From Acidobacteriota bacterium (GTDB lineage: Bacteria; Acidobacteriota; JAAYUB01): 64,000 bases of DNA. Location: assembly GCA_012517875.1 (NCBI GenBank), contig JAAYUB010000134.1, positions 20,097 through 84,096 on the forward strand, given 5' to 3'. Of the stretch, positions 36,934-44,708 are shown piece after piece (within the stretch, counting starts at the first letter, position 1; every line of letters begins with the position of its first letter). The translations under genes and the position numbers were made by a program. The notes under the pieces were generated by a model. That model was not told the origin of the DNA. It searched no databases and saw only the letters and a list, made by a program, of their open reading frames with translations.

Positions 36934-38916
36934 ATGAGCATCTTGGCCGATGGCCTCATCGTCCTGGGGCTGGCGATCGCAGTGGCAGTCATCTGCCACC
37001 GTCTGCGCATTCCGGCGGTGGTGGGTTTCCTCATGACCGGGGTGATCGCCGGTCCCTGCGGTCTGGCGCTGGTGCCCACTACGACCGAGGTGGACCATCT
37101 CGCCGAGCTGGGCGTGATCCTGCTGCTGTTCACCATCGGGGTCGAGTTTTCCCTGACCCAGCTGCTGGCCATCCGCCGCTACGTCCTGCTCGGGGGCACC
37201 CTCCAGGTGGGGCTGACCGCCGCCGTGGCCGCCGCTCTGGCGCTCGGCCTGGGCCGGCCCTGGGGGGAGGCGGTGTTCATCGGCTGGCTGGTGTCGCTGA
37301 GCAGCACCGCGGTGGTCCTGAAGCTGATGCAGGAACGGGCCGAAGTGGACACGCCCCACGGTCGAATGATCCTCGGCATCCTGATCTTCCAGGACATCAT
37401 CGCGGTGCCCATGATGCTGGTCGCGCCGTTGCTGTCCGCCAGCCATGCCGGCGGCGTCGGCGCAATCGCCCCCCTCCTGGCCAAGGGGGCCGCCATCATC
37501 GCCGTCACCGGCCTGGCGGCCCGCTGGGCGGTGCCCCGGTTGTTACACCTCGTGGCGCGCACCCGAAACCGCGAAGTGTTCCTGCTGGCGGTGATCGCCG
37601 TCTGCCTGAGCGTGGCCTGGCTGACCGCGACGGCGGGCTTGTCGCTGGCCCTGGGCGCGTTTCTGGCCGGACTCATCATCTCCGAATCCGAGTACGGCCT
37701 GCAGGCGCTGGGGAATATCATCCCCCTGCGCGACGTGTTCACCAGCTTCTTCTTCGTTTCGGTGGGCATGTTGCTCGATACCGGCTTCCTCGTCCGGCAC
37801 CCCCTCCTGGTGACCGTGGCGGTGCTCGGCGTGATCCTCGTCAAGGGGATGCTGGCCGGCGTCACCGCCTGGCTCATGGGTGGTATCCTGCGAGCGTCGG
37901 TCGGGGTGGGGCTGGCGCTGGCCCAGGTCGGTGAATTTTCGTTCATCCTGGCCCGGGTGGGGCAGGCGAACGGCCTCATGGCGGACTGGGTCTTTCCGCT
38001 CTTTCTCGCGGCTGCGGTGGCCAGCATGGCCGCCACGCCCCTGACGATGGCCGCCGCGGACCGCGTCACCGCCTGGCTCAGCCACCTGCCGCTGCCGGAG
38101 CGGGCGTGGTCCGGCCGCTTTCCGGCGCTCCCGCGCGACGTCGGGCCCCTGCGGGATCACTTGGTGATCGTGGGCTTCGGCGTCAACGGCCGCAACGTGG
38201 CCGCGGCGGCCAGGCGGGCTGGCATTCCGTACATCGTGACGGAGCTCAATCCGGATACCGTTCGCCGCGAGCAGGCCGCCGGCGAGCCCATCCTCTTCGG
38301 CGACGCCAGCCGCGAGCTGGTGCTGGAGCACGCGGGCGTGGCGGCGGCGCGGGTGGTGGTGGTGGCCATCAACGATCCGGCGGCCACGCGGGCGGTGGCC
38401 GCGGCCGTGCGCCGGCTCCACCCGGCGGTCCACCTGATCGTGCGGACGCGGTACCTGCAGGAGGTTCAGCCTCTGGCGGCGCTGGGCGTGAGCGAGATCA
38501 TCCCTGAGGAGTTCGAAACCTCGGTGGAGATCTTCACCCGCGTCCTGTCCCACTACCTGGTGCCCCGCGACGCCATCGAGGAGCACGTGGCGGCGATCCG
38601 CGCGTCCGGATACGCGATGTTCCGCAGCCTGTCGGCCGGCGCGGCGCCGCTGCCCGCGCGGTCCGAGATCAACATCGCCGCGGTGCGCCTGGAGGCCGGG
38701 TCCGAGCTGGCCGGGCAGACGCTGGCGGAGGCGCGGTTGCGCAACCGGTTCGGTGTGACCGTGGCGTCCGTCCAGCGTGACGCCGAGACCCTCGATGCCG
38801 CCGCGGCCGATCTGCGGCTGCAGGAAGGGGACGTCCTGTACGTGATCGGCGCCCCGGACCGCGTGGCGGCCATGGGCCGGGCCTGCCGGGGTTGCCGGCC
38901 GGGTGATAATCTCTGA
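36934..38916 (+). CDS. Cation:proton antiporter of the CPA2/KefB type with RCK domains
   Basis: 660 residues. About 12 membrane helices (1-375), with LRIPAVVGFLMTGVIAGP and GVILLLFTIGVEFSL of the CPA2 family. Then an RCK_N Rossmann domain (about 405-530, VIVGFGVNGRNVAAAARRAG with its GxGxxG-like loop and an acidic residue at the second strand) and an RCK_C domain (about 570-655, VRLEAGSELAGQTLAEARL). It exchanges potassium or sodium for protons across the inner membrane, gated by nucleotides through the RCK part. GGAG lies 11 bases before the ATG. Confidence 0.88.
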   Translation: MSILADGLIVLGLAIAVAVICHRLRIPAVVGFLMTGVIAGPCGLALVPTTTEVDHLAELGVILLLFTIGVEFSLTQLLAIRRYVLLGGTLQVGLTAAVAAALALGLGRPWGEAVFIGWLVSLSSTAVVLKLMQERAEVDTPHGRMILGILIFQDIIAVPMMLVAPLLSASHAGGVGAIAPLLAKGAAIIAVTGLAARWAVPRLLHLVARTRNREVFLLAVIAVCLSVAWLTATAGLSLALGAFLAGLIISESEYGLQALGNIIPLRDVFTSFFFVSVGMLLDTGFLVRHPLLVTVAVLGVILVKGMLAGVTAWLMGGILRASVGVGLALAQVGEFSFILARVGQANGLMADWVFPLFLAAAVASMAATPLTMAAADRVTAWLSHLPLPERAWSGRFPALPRDVGPLRDHLVIVGFGVNGRNVAAAARRAGIPYIVTELNPDTVRREQAAGEPILFGDASRELVLEHAGVAAARVVVVAINDPAATRAVAAAVRRLHPAVHLIVRTRYLQEVQPLAALGVSEIIPEEFETSVEIFTRVLSHYLVPRDAIEEHVAAIRASGYAMFRSLSAGAAPLPARSEINIAAVRLEAGSELAGQTLAEARLRNRFGVTVASVQRDAETLDAAAADLRLQEGDVLYVIGAPDRVAAMGRACRGCRPGDNL

Positions 38917-39013
38917 GCCGGCGGCGCCGGGACCATCGATGGACATTGTGACCGTCCAATCGGAACATCCTTGGGTGCGATCCGGCACGCTGGTCGGATC
39001 GCCACGAGCGTAG

Positions 39014-39073
39014 CCAGGCGCAGCCGGGCAGCGCCTGGACATGCCCGGGTGTCTCGGGAATGCACCTCCCGAG
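39014..39073. terminator. Two hairpins in the convergent gap after kefB-like gene
   Basis: CCAGGCGC (39014-39021) pairs with GCGCCTGG (39031-39038) and CTCGGGA (39053-39059) with TCCCGAG (39067-39073). Neither is followed by a U-run, so termination is only likely from the convergent setting. The first hairpin is preceded by GTAGCC, as are those in the 23-kb hairpin field. Confidence 0.4.
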
Positions 39074-39134
39074 GATGGGGCGCAGAGACGTGCGGCGTCT
39101 GCGACCACCCGTTCGCCGCGCCCCGCGGCCGGAT

Positions 39135-41369
39135 TCAGAGAGTCAGATCGCCGCTGAGGCAGCCGCAGAGGATGAGCAGATCCTGCACCGTCACGGCGGA
39201 GTCGTCGTCCAGGTCCACGTTCACACATCCCTGGGTGGTCAGGGCGGCTTGGCCGGTGAAGTGGTAGAGACAGGCCAGCGCGTCCAGGACGTTCACGGCG
39301 CCGTCGAGATTCGCGTCGCCGGGCAGTCTCGACAATCCCTCCGTGTAGGTGATCTCCAGGTACGTGCGGCTGCCGGCGGAGTATTCGCTCGCCTTGAGCT
39401 GGGTGATGGTGGCCGAGTCGTTGACCAGCAGGAAGCCGAAATTGTCCTCGACGCCGTCCACCCATTGCCGGACCTGCGCGGTCACGTCGATGGGCGGGTA
39501 GAAGCAGTGGTCGCAGCCCTGGGTGATCGCCGACTGGCCCAGCCATTCGCCGTAGTCGCCGCCGGGCTGGGTCCAGCTCTGTCCGGACCGGGCGCTGTTC
39601 CAGGTCACCTGGGATTCCGTCCAGGCGCGGGTGACCCGGTACAGGTCCATGTATTGACCCGGCTGCCAGTTGCTTTGCCCCCAGCCATAGAAATTGACTG
39701 CTGCGGCTATGATCTGCTTGCCCTGCAGTTCGGCCGGCAGCGCGAACCGGATGATGAAATGGTACAGGCGGGTGTAAGCCGTGTTGCCGAAATTTGTGTT
39801 GGGCTGGGTTGGATCCAGGAAGGCGTCCTCGACCTCGGTGGTGTCCTCCAGCCGGATGGTGTGGCTTTCGTCGGGCACGTAGACGGCGGCTTCGTTGCTG
39901 TACGCCGAATCACCGAATCCGTTTCGGGCCTTCACCCGGTAGTGGTAAGTGTGCAGCACATCCGGATGGATGTCCTGGTAGGTGGTGGTGTCGGCCGGCA
40001 GGGTGTCGTTCAAAATTTCGAAAGAGCCGCCGTCGACGGCCCGCTCCACCACGAAATGATCTTCGATGGTGGAGTTGTCGGTCCAGCTGAGGATGACATA
40101 AGCGCCGCTGAGCACAGCGCCCAGGCCGCTCGGGGCGGGCGGCGGCGTGGTCGAGAGCACCGCGGTGTCAATGGGAGACGGGGCGGAGGCGCACTCGAAG
40201 GTGAAGGCCACCACCCGGTATGCGTACGTGCCGTCGGGCAACGGCCCGCCGCCGTGGTTGTCATCCGTGTAGCCGGTGTCGTCGGTGCCCACTTCGGCGT
40301 AGTTGTTGTCCCAGTCGCCGCCGTCGTATTGGCGCTGGATCCTGAAGCCGGTTTCCTCGGGATCGTCGGAGTTGTCGGTCCAGGTCAGATGCACCCGGTG
40401 CTGGTTCTGGTCCGGTGTGGCCTGGAGGCCGGACGGGGCGGGCAGGCACTCGTCGCCATCCCAGCCGGCCAGCCGGGCGAAGAGCCACCAGGCCGCCCGG
40501 CCCTTGAGAATGCAGTTGAGATTGGCCGCGGCGGGATTGTCCGAATGGGCGCAGCCGGTGCAGCCGCTGTAGCCGGGCACGCCGTTGCCGGTGGTCAGCA
40601 ACGCCAGTTCGGACGTCGGATTCGCGGCGATCCACTGGGCGGCCCAGTTGCCGCCGCTGTAATCCAGGTTGTCATACAGCCCCAGATTCCAGAAGTAATC
40701 ACCGTCCGGGTCGTAGGCCTCGATGTCGGCGAAATCGAACAGCACCCGGCCGTGATTCTGGCAGTGCTGGCGGATGTACTGATTGTTGAAATGGACATTG
40801 CCGTTGCCCGTGTCCGGATTCTGGTACGCATATTCCCCTTCGCCTTCCGCGTGACCGGTCATGAACACGAAGGTGACGTCCGGATACTCGGCGATCAGTT
40901 TTTCCATGTTGGTGACGTAGCGGGGCGCGTTGTGGCCGTTGATGCTGCACCAGGACCAGATCACCACGTTGATGTGGCTGTTGGACGGGTTGTCCAGCAG
41001 CGTCCGGGTGGCCACGACCCACGGCGTGTCGCCGTTTGCGTCCACCCAATCCCCCTGGCTGAGGTCGGCGCAACCCGGGATGCCGTAATCATCCAAGTCC
41101 AGGGCGCCCGACGTGGCGCCCGAATCGTCCCAGTTGTATTTGGTCCCGAAGGGAGGGTAAGCGCGCAGGCTGCTCATTCCGGTGATCAGCTGGCTGCCGT
41201 GCGAGGTGTGCTGGTAGGCGATGTGGAGGTGCGACTTGGCCAGATCAAGCCATGCGTCCGGGATCTGCGCCAGGTCTGTGTTCTGGTGGCCGATCACCAT
41301 GCCCTGTCCCAGGCACGACGCCGCCAGACATCCGCCCAACAGGCATTTCCAAAGCAAGCGTGTCAACAT
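39135..41369 (-). CDS. Secreted multidomain protein with fibronectin III, DNRLRE-like and dockerin domains
   Basis: 744 residues with signal peptide (MLTRLLWKCLLGGCLAASCLGQ). Order of domains: an N-terminal alpha/beta domain (about 25-280, with QHTSHGSQL and FMTGHAEGEGEYA) that recalls SGNH-hydrolase-like folds; two fibronectin III modules (VHLTWTDNSDDPEETGFRI and VILSWTDNSTIEDHFVV); a beta-sandwich of the DNRLRE type (EDAFLDPTQPNTNFGNTAY); and a C-terminal type I dockerin (PGDANLDGAVNVLDALACL and VDLDDDSAVTVQDLLILCG) with both calcium loops. A dockerin implies attachment to a cohesin, but none is visible here. Start chosen at 41369 because GGAG is about 9 bases upstream; an ATG at 41375 is close by. 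Confidence 0.8.
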   Translation of the reverse strand: MLTRLLWKCLLGGCLAASCLGQGMVIGHQNTDLAQIPDAWLDLAKSHLHIAYQHTSHGSQLITGMSSLRAYPPFGTKYNWDDSGATSGALDLDDYGIPGCADLSQGDWVDANGDTPWVVATRTLLDNPSNSHINVVIWSWCSINGHNAPRYVTNMEKLIAEYPDVTFVFMTGHAEGEGEYAYQNPDTGNGNVHFNNQYIRQHCQNHGRVLFDFADIEAYDPDGDYFWNLGLYDNLDYSGGNWAAQWIAANPTSELALLTTGNGVPGYSGCTGCAHSDNPAAANLNCILKGRAAWWLFARLAGWDGDECLPAPSGLQATPDQNQHRVHLTWTDNSDDPEETGFRIQRQYDGGDWDNNYAEVGTDDTGYTDDNHGGGPLPDGTYAYRVVAFTFECASAPSPIDTAVLSTTPPPAPSGLGAVLSGAYVILSWTDNSTIEDHFVVERAVDGGSFEILNDTLPADTTTYQDIHPDVLHTYHYRVKARNGFGDSAYSNEAAVYVPDESHTIRLEDTTEVEDAFLDPTQPNTNFGNTAYTRLYHFIIRFALPAELQGKQIIAAAVNFYGWGQSNWQPGQYMDLYRVTRAWTESQVTWNSARSGQSWTQPGGDYGEWLGQSAITQGCDHCFYPPIDVTAQVRQWVDGVEDNFGFLLVNDSATITQLKASEYSAGSRTYLEITYTEGLSRLPGDANLDGAVNVLDALACLYHFTGQAALTTQGCVNVDLDDDSAVTVQDLLILCGCLSGDLTL

Positions 41370-41585
41370 GTGCATCCACTCCGTGGTAAAGTCGGGAATT
41401 TTGTTGTTGCAATATTGGTGCCAAATTGTCACAAATGTATCGCTTGGCCGACCATCGGTCGCCACTCCATCCGGTTTTGGCGCATTGTTTAGATATTAAA
41501 AAGCATTACGAAAATTCCCGCGGTGATCCGGCTGTGAAATTCCGGAGCCCGAGGAGCAGACCCGGGAATGTCACCGGTTACAATA

Positions 41586-41604
41586 TTCATCACCGGTTGA
41601 TGAA
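41586..41604. promoter_or_regulatory. Palindrome in the gap between dockerin gene and rubrerythrin
   Basis: TTCATCA-CCGGT-TGATGAA is a perfect 7-base inverted repeat. It lies about 100 bases ahead of the rubrerythrin promoter in a 399-base gap (41370-41768) that is otherwise AT-rich and gene-free. Confidence 0.3.
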
Positions 41605-41699
41605 AACTGTTAACGGCCCGATCCAGACCTGGAGCGCATTGACGGTGATGGGAACAGCGCCCATTCTCAGCCATGACGATCGGAGCGCGGCCGGAACCG

Positions 41700-41728
41700 T
41701 TGACCAGCCTTACAACCTCCCGTATACT
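41700..41728 (+). promoter_or_regulatory. Sigma70-type promoter of the rubrerythrin gene
   Basis: TTGACC (41700-41705), 17-base spacer, TATACT (41723-41728). Predicted leader of about 34 bases to the ATG at 41769. Confidence 0.65.
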
Positions 41729-41768
41729 CAACATTCGGCCTCAACACACCCCGTCGGAGGACAACCGC

Positions 41769-42275
41769 ATGAAGAAGATGACCGAGGAAAATCTCAAGGC
41801 CGCGTTCGCCGGCGAGAGCCAGGCCCACATGAAGTACCTGGCCTTCTCCCGGAAGGCGGAGGCGGAAGGAAAGCCCAATGTGGCCCGGCTGTTCGCGGCG
41901 GCCTCGTTCGCCGAGCAGGTGCACGCCACGGCCCACCTGCGCGTGCTCAAGGGGATCGGCGGCACCGCCGACAACCTGGGCGCCGCCATGGCCGGCGAGG
42001 CGTTCGAAGTGGAGGAGATGTATCCGGCGTACATCGCCGCCGCCGACGCGCAGGAGGAGAAGGCGGCGAAAACCGCCTTCCACCGCGCCATGGATGCGGA
42101 GGTGGTCCATCACCAGCTCTACAGCCGCGCGAAACAGGCGGTGGAAGCGGGCCGGGACGCCGAAATCGGGCCGGTCTGGGTCTGCGAGGTCTGCGGCCAC
42201 ACTGTGGAAGGCGCGGAGCCGCCGGACCAATGCCCGCTGTGCCAGGCCAGGAAAGAGCGCTACGTCAGGTTCTGA
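41769..42275 (+). CDS. Rubrerythrin
   Basis: 168 residues. An N-terminal four-helix di-iron domain with the expected Glu/His ligands (EENLKAAFAGESQAHMKY, FAAASFAEQVHATAHL, YPAYI, FHRAMDAEVVHHQLY) and a C-terminal rubredoxin-like FeS4 domain with CEVCGHTVEG and CPLCQARKERY. It reduces hydrogen peroxide in the cytoplasm, typical of anaerobes or microaerophiles. GGAGG precedes the ATG at 41769. No regulator box is obvious beyond the palindrome 165 bases upstream. Confidence 0.95.
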   Translation: MKKMTEENLKAAFAGESQAHMKYLAFSRKAEAEGKPNVARLFAAASFAEQVHATAHLRVLKGIGGTADNLGAAMAGEAFEVEEMYPAYIAAADAQEEKAAKTAFHRAMDAEVVHHQLYSRAKQAVEAGRDAEIGPVWVCEVCGHTVEGAEPPDQCPLCQARKERYVRF

Positions 42276-42372
42276 GGCCGCCGGACGCGGCAGCGGAGAT
42301 CAACCGACATCGGACGGAATGAGCCGGCGCGGTCGTCGGGCCGGACGGGCGGCGGACGACGGTGCCGCCGCT

Positions 42373-43479
42373 TCAGAAGACCCGGGCGACTGTGCAATCC
42401 TCGGCCACGCGGTCACGCAAGGTGCACGCCCGGCAGAACGGTGACTCGTTGTCGCCATGATGGAACGCGCCGCGGAAACGGGCGGCGGCTTCGCCCTTCC
42501 AGATCGCCGTGACGGAGCCGTCCGGGAGAAGAGTCCCGAAGGCGGCGTCGTTCCGGTAATCGAACTCGCACGCTACGATCTCGCCGCCGGCCTGCAGGGT
42601 GACGCGCTTCCAGGGTCGGACGCAGCGGAAGGCGCGAGCACGGCGGCGCCGCGTGCCGGTTTCGTATTCGTAGCGCTGGTAGCGTGAGTCGCCGGGCGCC
42701 CAGCGGTCATCCACATCGGCGCCATGGACCGCGGGCATGTCCACCGTCTTCAGAGTGAGAAAGTCGACACCCAGTTCCCGGGCCATGGCCTCGACCATGG
42801 GCAGCTCGTGCTCGTTGTGCTGCATGACCACGAAGCGGATGTTGATCCGCGGCCGGTCGGCCCCGAGGCGCCTTCGGGCATCCAGAATCCGGCGGATGTT
42901 GTCCGTGGCCGCCGCCAGCGTGCCGCCCTGGCGGTATTTCTGATAGGTTGTCTCGCTGGCGCCGTCCACTCCGACGATGAGGGTGTCCAGCCCCGACGCG
43001 ACCAGTTCCCGGATCCGCGCGTCGTCGAGCCGCATGTTGGCGTTCGTGCTGCAGTGGGTGAGAATGCCCCGCGCGCGGGCGTAGGCGATCATCCGGCCCA
43101 GGTCGGGATTCAGAAACGGTTCGCCCCAGTTCCAGAGAACGATCAGCAGCAGGTAGTCGCCCAGCTCGTCGATGAAGGTCCGGAACGTCTCGAAGGGCAG
43201 GACCGCGGCCCGCCGGGACGGGGTGACCGAGGTGGTCAGGCACAGTGGGCAGCTCAGATTGCAGATGTTGGCCGGTTCCACCTGGGCGAAAACCGGTCGG
43301 CCCAGGGGGCGGCGGGGCAGGACGAATTGGTTGAGGCCCGCCAGAAACAGGTTGGCGATCTTGCGACAGGACAGGCCGGTCGCTTCGTAAGGGATCAGCT
43401 CGAACTGGAAACGGAAACGCCTCCGGACCAGCAGGTTGAAGATTTGGGGAGCGATGTCCCGGTAGTGAAAGATTTTCAT
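42373..43479 (-). CDS. Radical SAM protein with SPASM-like C-terminus
   Basis: 368 residues. 4Fe-4S motif CNLSCPLC (Cys73, 77, 80), GEPFLNP, and a C-terminal cysteine set (FRCVRPWKRVTLQAGGEIVAC and FCRACTLRDRVAEDC) consistent with one auxiliary cluster. The N-terminal 60 residues are basic and helical. The family includes enzymes that modify peptides, lipids or cofactors; a methyltransferase is encoded divergently 142 bases away. No precursor peptide gene is visible. No clear ribosome site is present before the ATG at 43479. Confidence 0.8.
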   Translation of the reverse strand: MKIFHYRDIAPQIFNLLVRRRFRFQFELIPYEATGLSCRKIANLFLAGLNQFVLPRRPLGRPVFAQVEPANICNLSCPLCLTTSVTPSRRAAVLPFETFRTFIDELGDYLLLIVLWNWGEPFLNPDLGRMIAYARARGILTHCSTNANMRLDDARIRELVASGLDTLIVGVDGASETTYQKYRQGGTLAAATDNIRRILDARRRLGADRPRINIRFVVMQHNEHELPMVEAMARELGVDFLTLKTVDMPAVHGADVDDRWAPGDSRYQRYEYETGTRRRRARAFRCVRPWKRVTLQAGGEIVACEFDYRNDAAFGTLLPDGSVTAIWKGEAAARFRGAFHHGDNESPFCRACTLRDRVAEDCTVARVF

Positions 43480-43621
43480 AGCCGCATGACCGAGTGTCCA
43501 AGAGGCGGATTAAATCATATCCGCCGTGCCTGTTCAAGCCGAAACCGTGCGAGCACACCCCGGGATGCCGACGTGAGAATTAGCAGTTGCGCTCAGAGAT
43601 GGATCTGGCACAATCGGAAGC

Positions 43622-44209
43622 ATGCACGATGCCGCGCGCCGAGAAGCGTTCCGCCGCATATGCCGCAGCTATGAGATTCTGTGGACGGGCCCGAACGCCG
43701 CGGCCGTGGATCTCGGCGCCCAGGCCCGCCTGGAGGAGCTGTATCGCCGGGTGATCCAGGCCGATGACATGCGGACCGCGCTGGCGGCGTCAGAACCACG
43801 CTGGATTCTCGATCTCGGCGCGGGGCGGGGGTCGCGGCTGGTGCAGCTGCTGGCGGACTCCGGCTGCCGGATCGTGGCCCTGGACTGTTTCCCGGCGTTC
43901 GCCCGTCTGGACCTGCGGTACACTGGTTGGAAGGTGTTGGCGGATGCTGCGGCAGCACCGTTCCGGCCGGGCTGCGCGGCGCTGGTGGTTTCGGCGCACC
44001 TGACCCTGAACAGCCCGCAATTTGCCGATCAGGAAGACCGGCGGGCGTTTGTGGCCGAGATCGTCAGGCTCCTGCGGCCGGGCGGGGTCTTCTGGGGCGA
44101 GGAGCGCCGGCTGATGCCCGAGGACTTTGCGCCGTTCGCCGAAGTGGCGGATTACTACCACCTGGCAGCCTTGGACGTTCATTGCTTCCGCAAATCGGAG
44201 CGGCCCTGA
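43622..44209 (+). CDS. Class I SAM-dependent methyltransferase-like protein
   Basis: 195 residues. The SAM-binding loop is ILDLGAGRGSRLVQLL (about 62-77), followed by acidic motif II (IVALDCF) and LRPGGVFWGEERRL near motif post-I/III. The N-terminal 55 residues are helical. It should transfer a methyl group in the cytoplasm; substrate unknown. It stands divergent to a radical SAM gene and may share its pathway. CGGAAGC lies just before the ATG. Confidence 0.7.
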   Translation: MHDAARREAFRRICRSYEILWTGPNAAAVDLGAQARLEELYRRVIQADDMRTALAASEPRWILDLGAGRGSRLVQLLADSGCRIVALDCFPAFARLDLRYTGWKVLADAAAAPFRPGCAALVVSAHLTLNSPQFADQEDRRAFVAEIVRLLRPGGVFWGEERRLMPEDFAPFAEVADYYHLAALDVHCFRKSERP

Positions 44210-44290
44210 GGGGCCGGGTCAATGCCACTGGCACGGCCGACGTCGGCCCGCCCGGGGCGAGCGGCCGCGTTCGGATGATCCGACTGTGGG

Positions 44291-44319
44291 TTGAGCCTGT
44301 CTCGCTCCCGTGATAATAT
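44291..44319 (+). promoter_or_regulatory. Sigma70-type promoter of the histidine kinase operon
   Basis: TTGAGC (44291-44296), 17-base spacer, TAATAT (44314-44319), upstream of the small membrane protein gene at 44430. Confidence 0.5.
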
Positions 44320-44429
44320 CCGACTATTGATTGCTTCAGCACGATGTCATCCGCGCCCCGTCCGGCGCCAGCGGACACGCAGCGTTCATTCGGCGGGTGA
44401 GCGGCCAGAAGATCCCGGCGGAGGAACCG

Positions 44430-44708
44430 ATGGACACGATCCGGAGCAGCGAGGTCATCGTGATGCTATTGGGCATGGGCCTGATGGCGTTTGTGCTCTA
44501 TCAGCGGCGGCAACTGGCACAACTGCCGAACCGATCCATCCTGTTCATGTCCCTGCTGGCCATTCTGGCCGGCTGGTTTTTCACCAACCTGGAGGCGGTG
44601 GTTTGGGGCGGGCTGGTCAATCTGCTGGAGCACCTCTGCTACGCCGCTAATGCGGTCCTTATGGCGGTCTGGTGCGGCCTGCTGCTGCGCCGGGGACGGT
44701 CGGCATGA
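44430..44708 (+). CDS. Small membrane protein coupled to hybrid histidine kinase
   Basis: 92 residues with three predicted membrane helices (about 8-20, 35-55, 62-85) and a basic C-terminus LLRRGRSA. No family recognised. The stop overlaps the start of the histidine kinase gene (ATGA at 44705-44708), so the two are translationally coupled; the small protein could be a membrane partner or sensor for the kinase. CGGAGGAACCG precedes the ATG. Confidence 0.6.
   Translation: MDTIRSSEVIVMLLGMGLMAFVLYQRRQLAQLPNRSILFMSLLAILAGWFFTNLEAVVWGGLVNLLEHLCYAANAVLMAVWCGLLLRRGRSA

Noticed and set aside
39060..41492. Long antisense frame opposite the dockerin gene
   Set aside because: The sense strand shows fibronectin and dockerin motifs and a signal peptide; the other frame lacks any.
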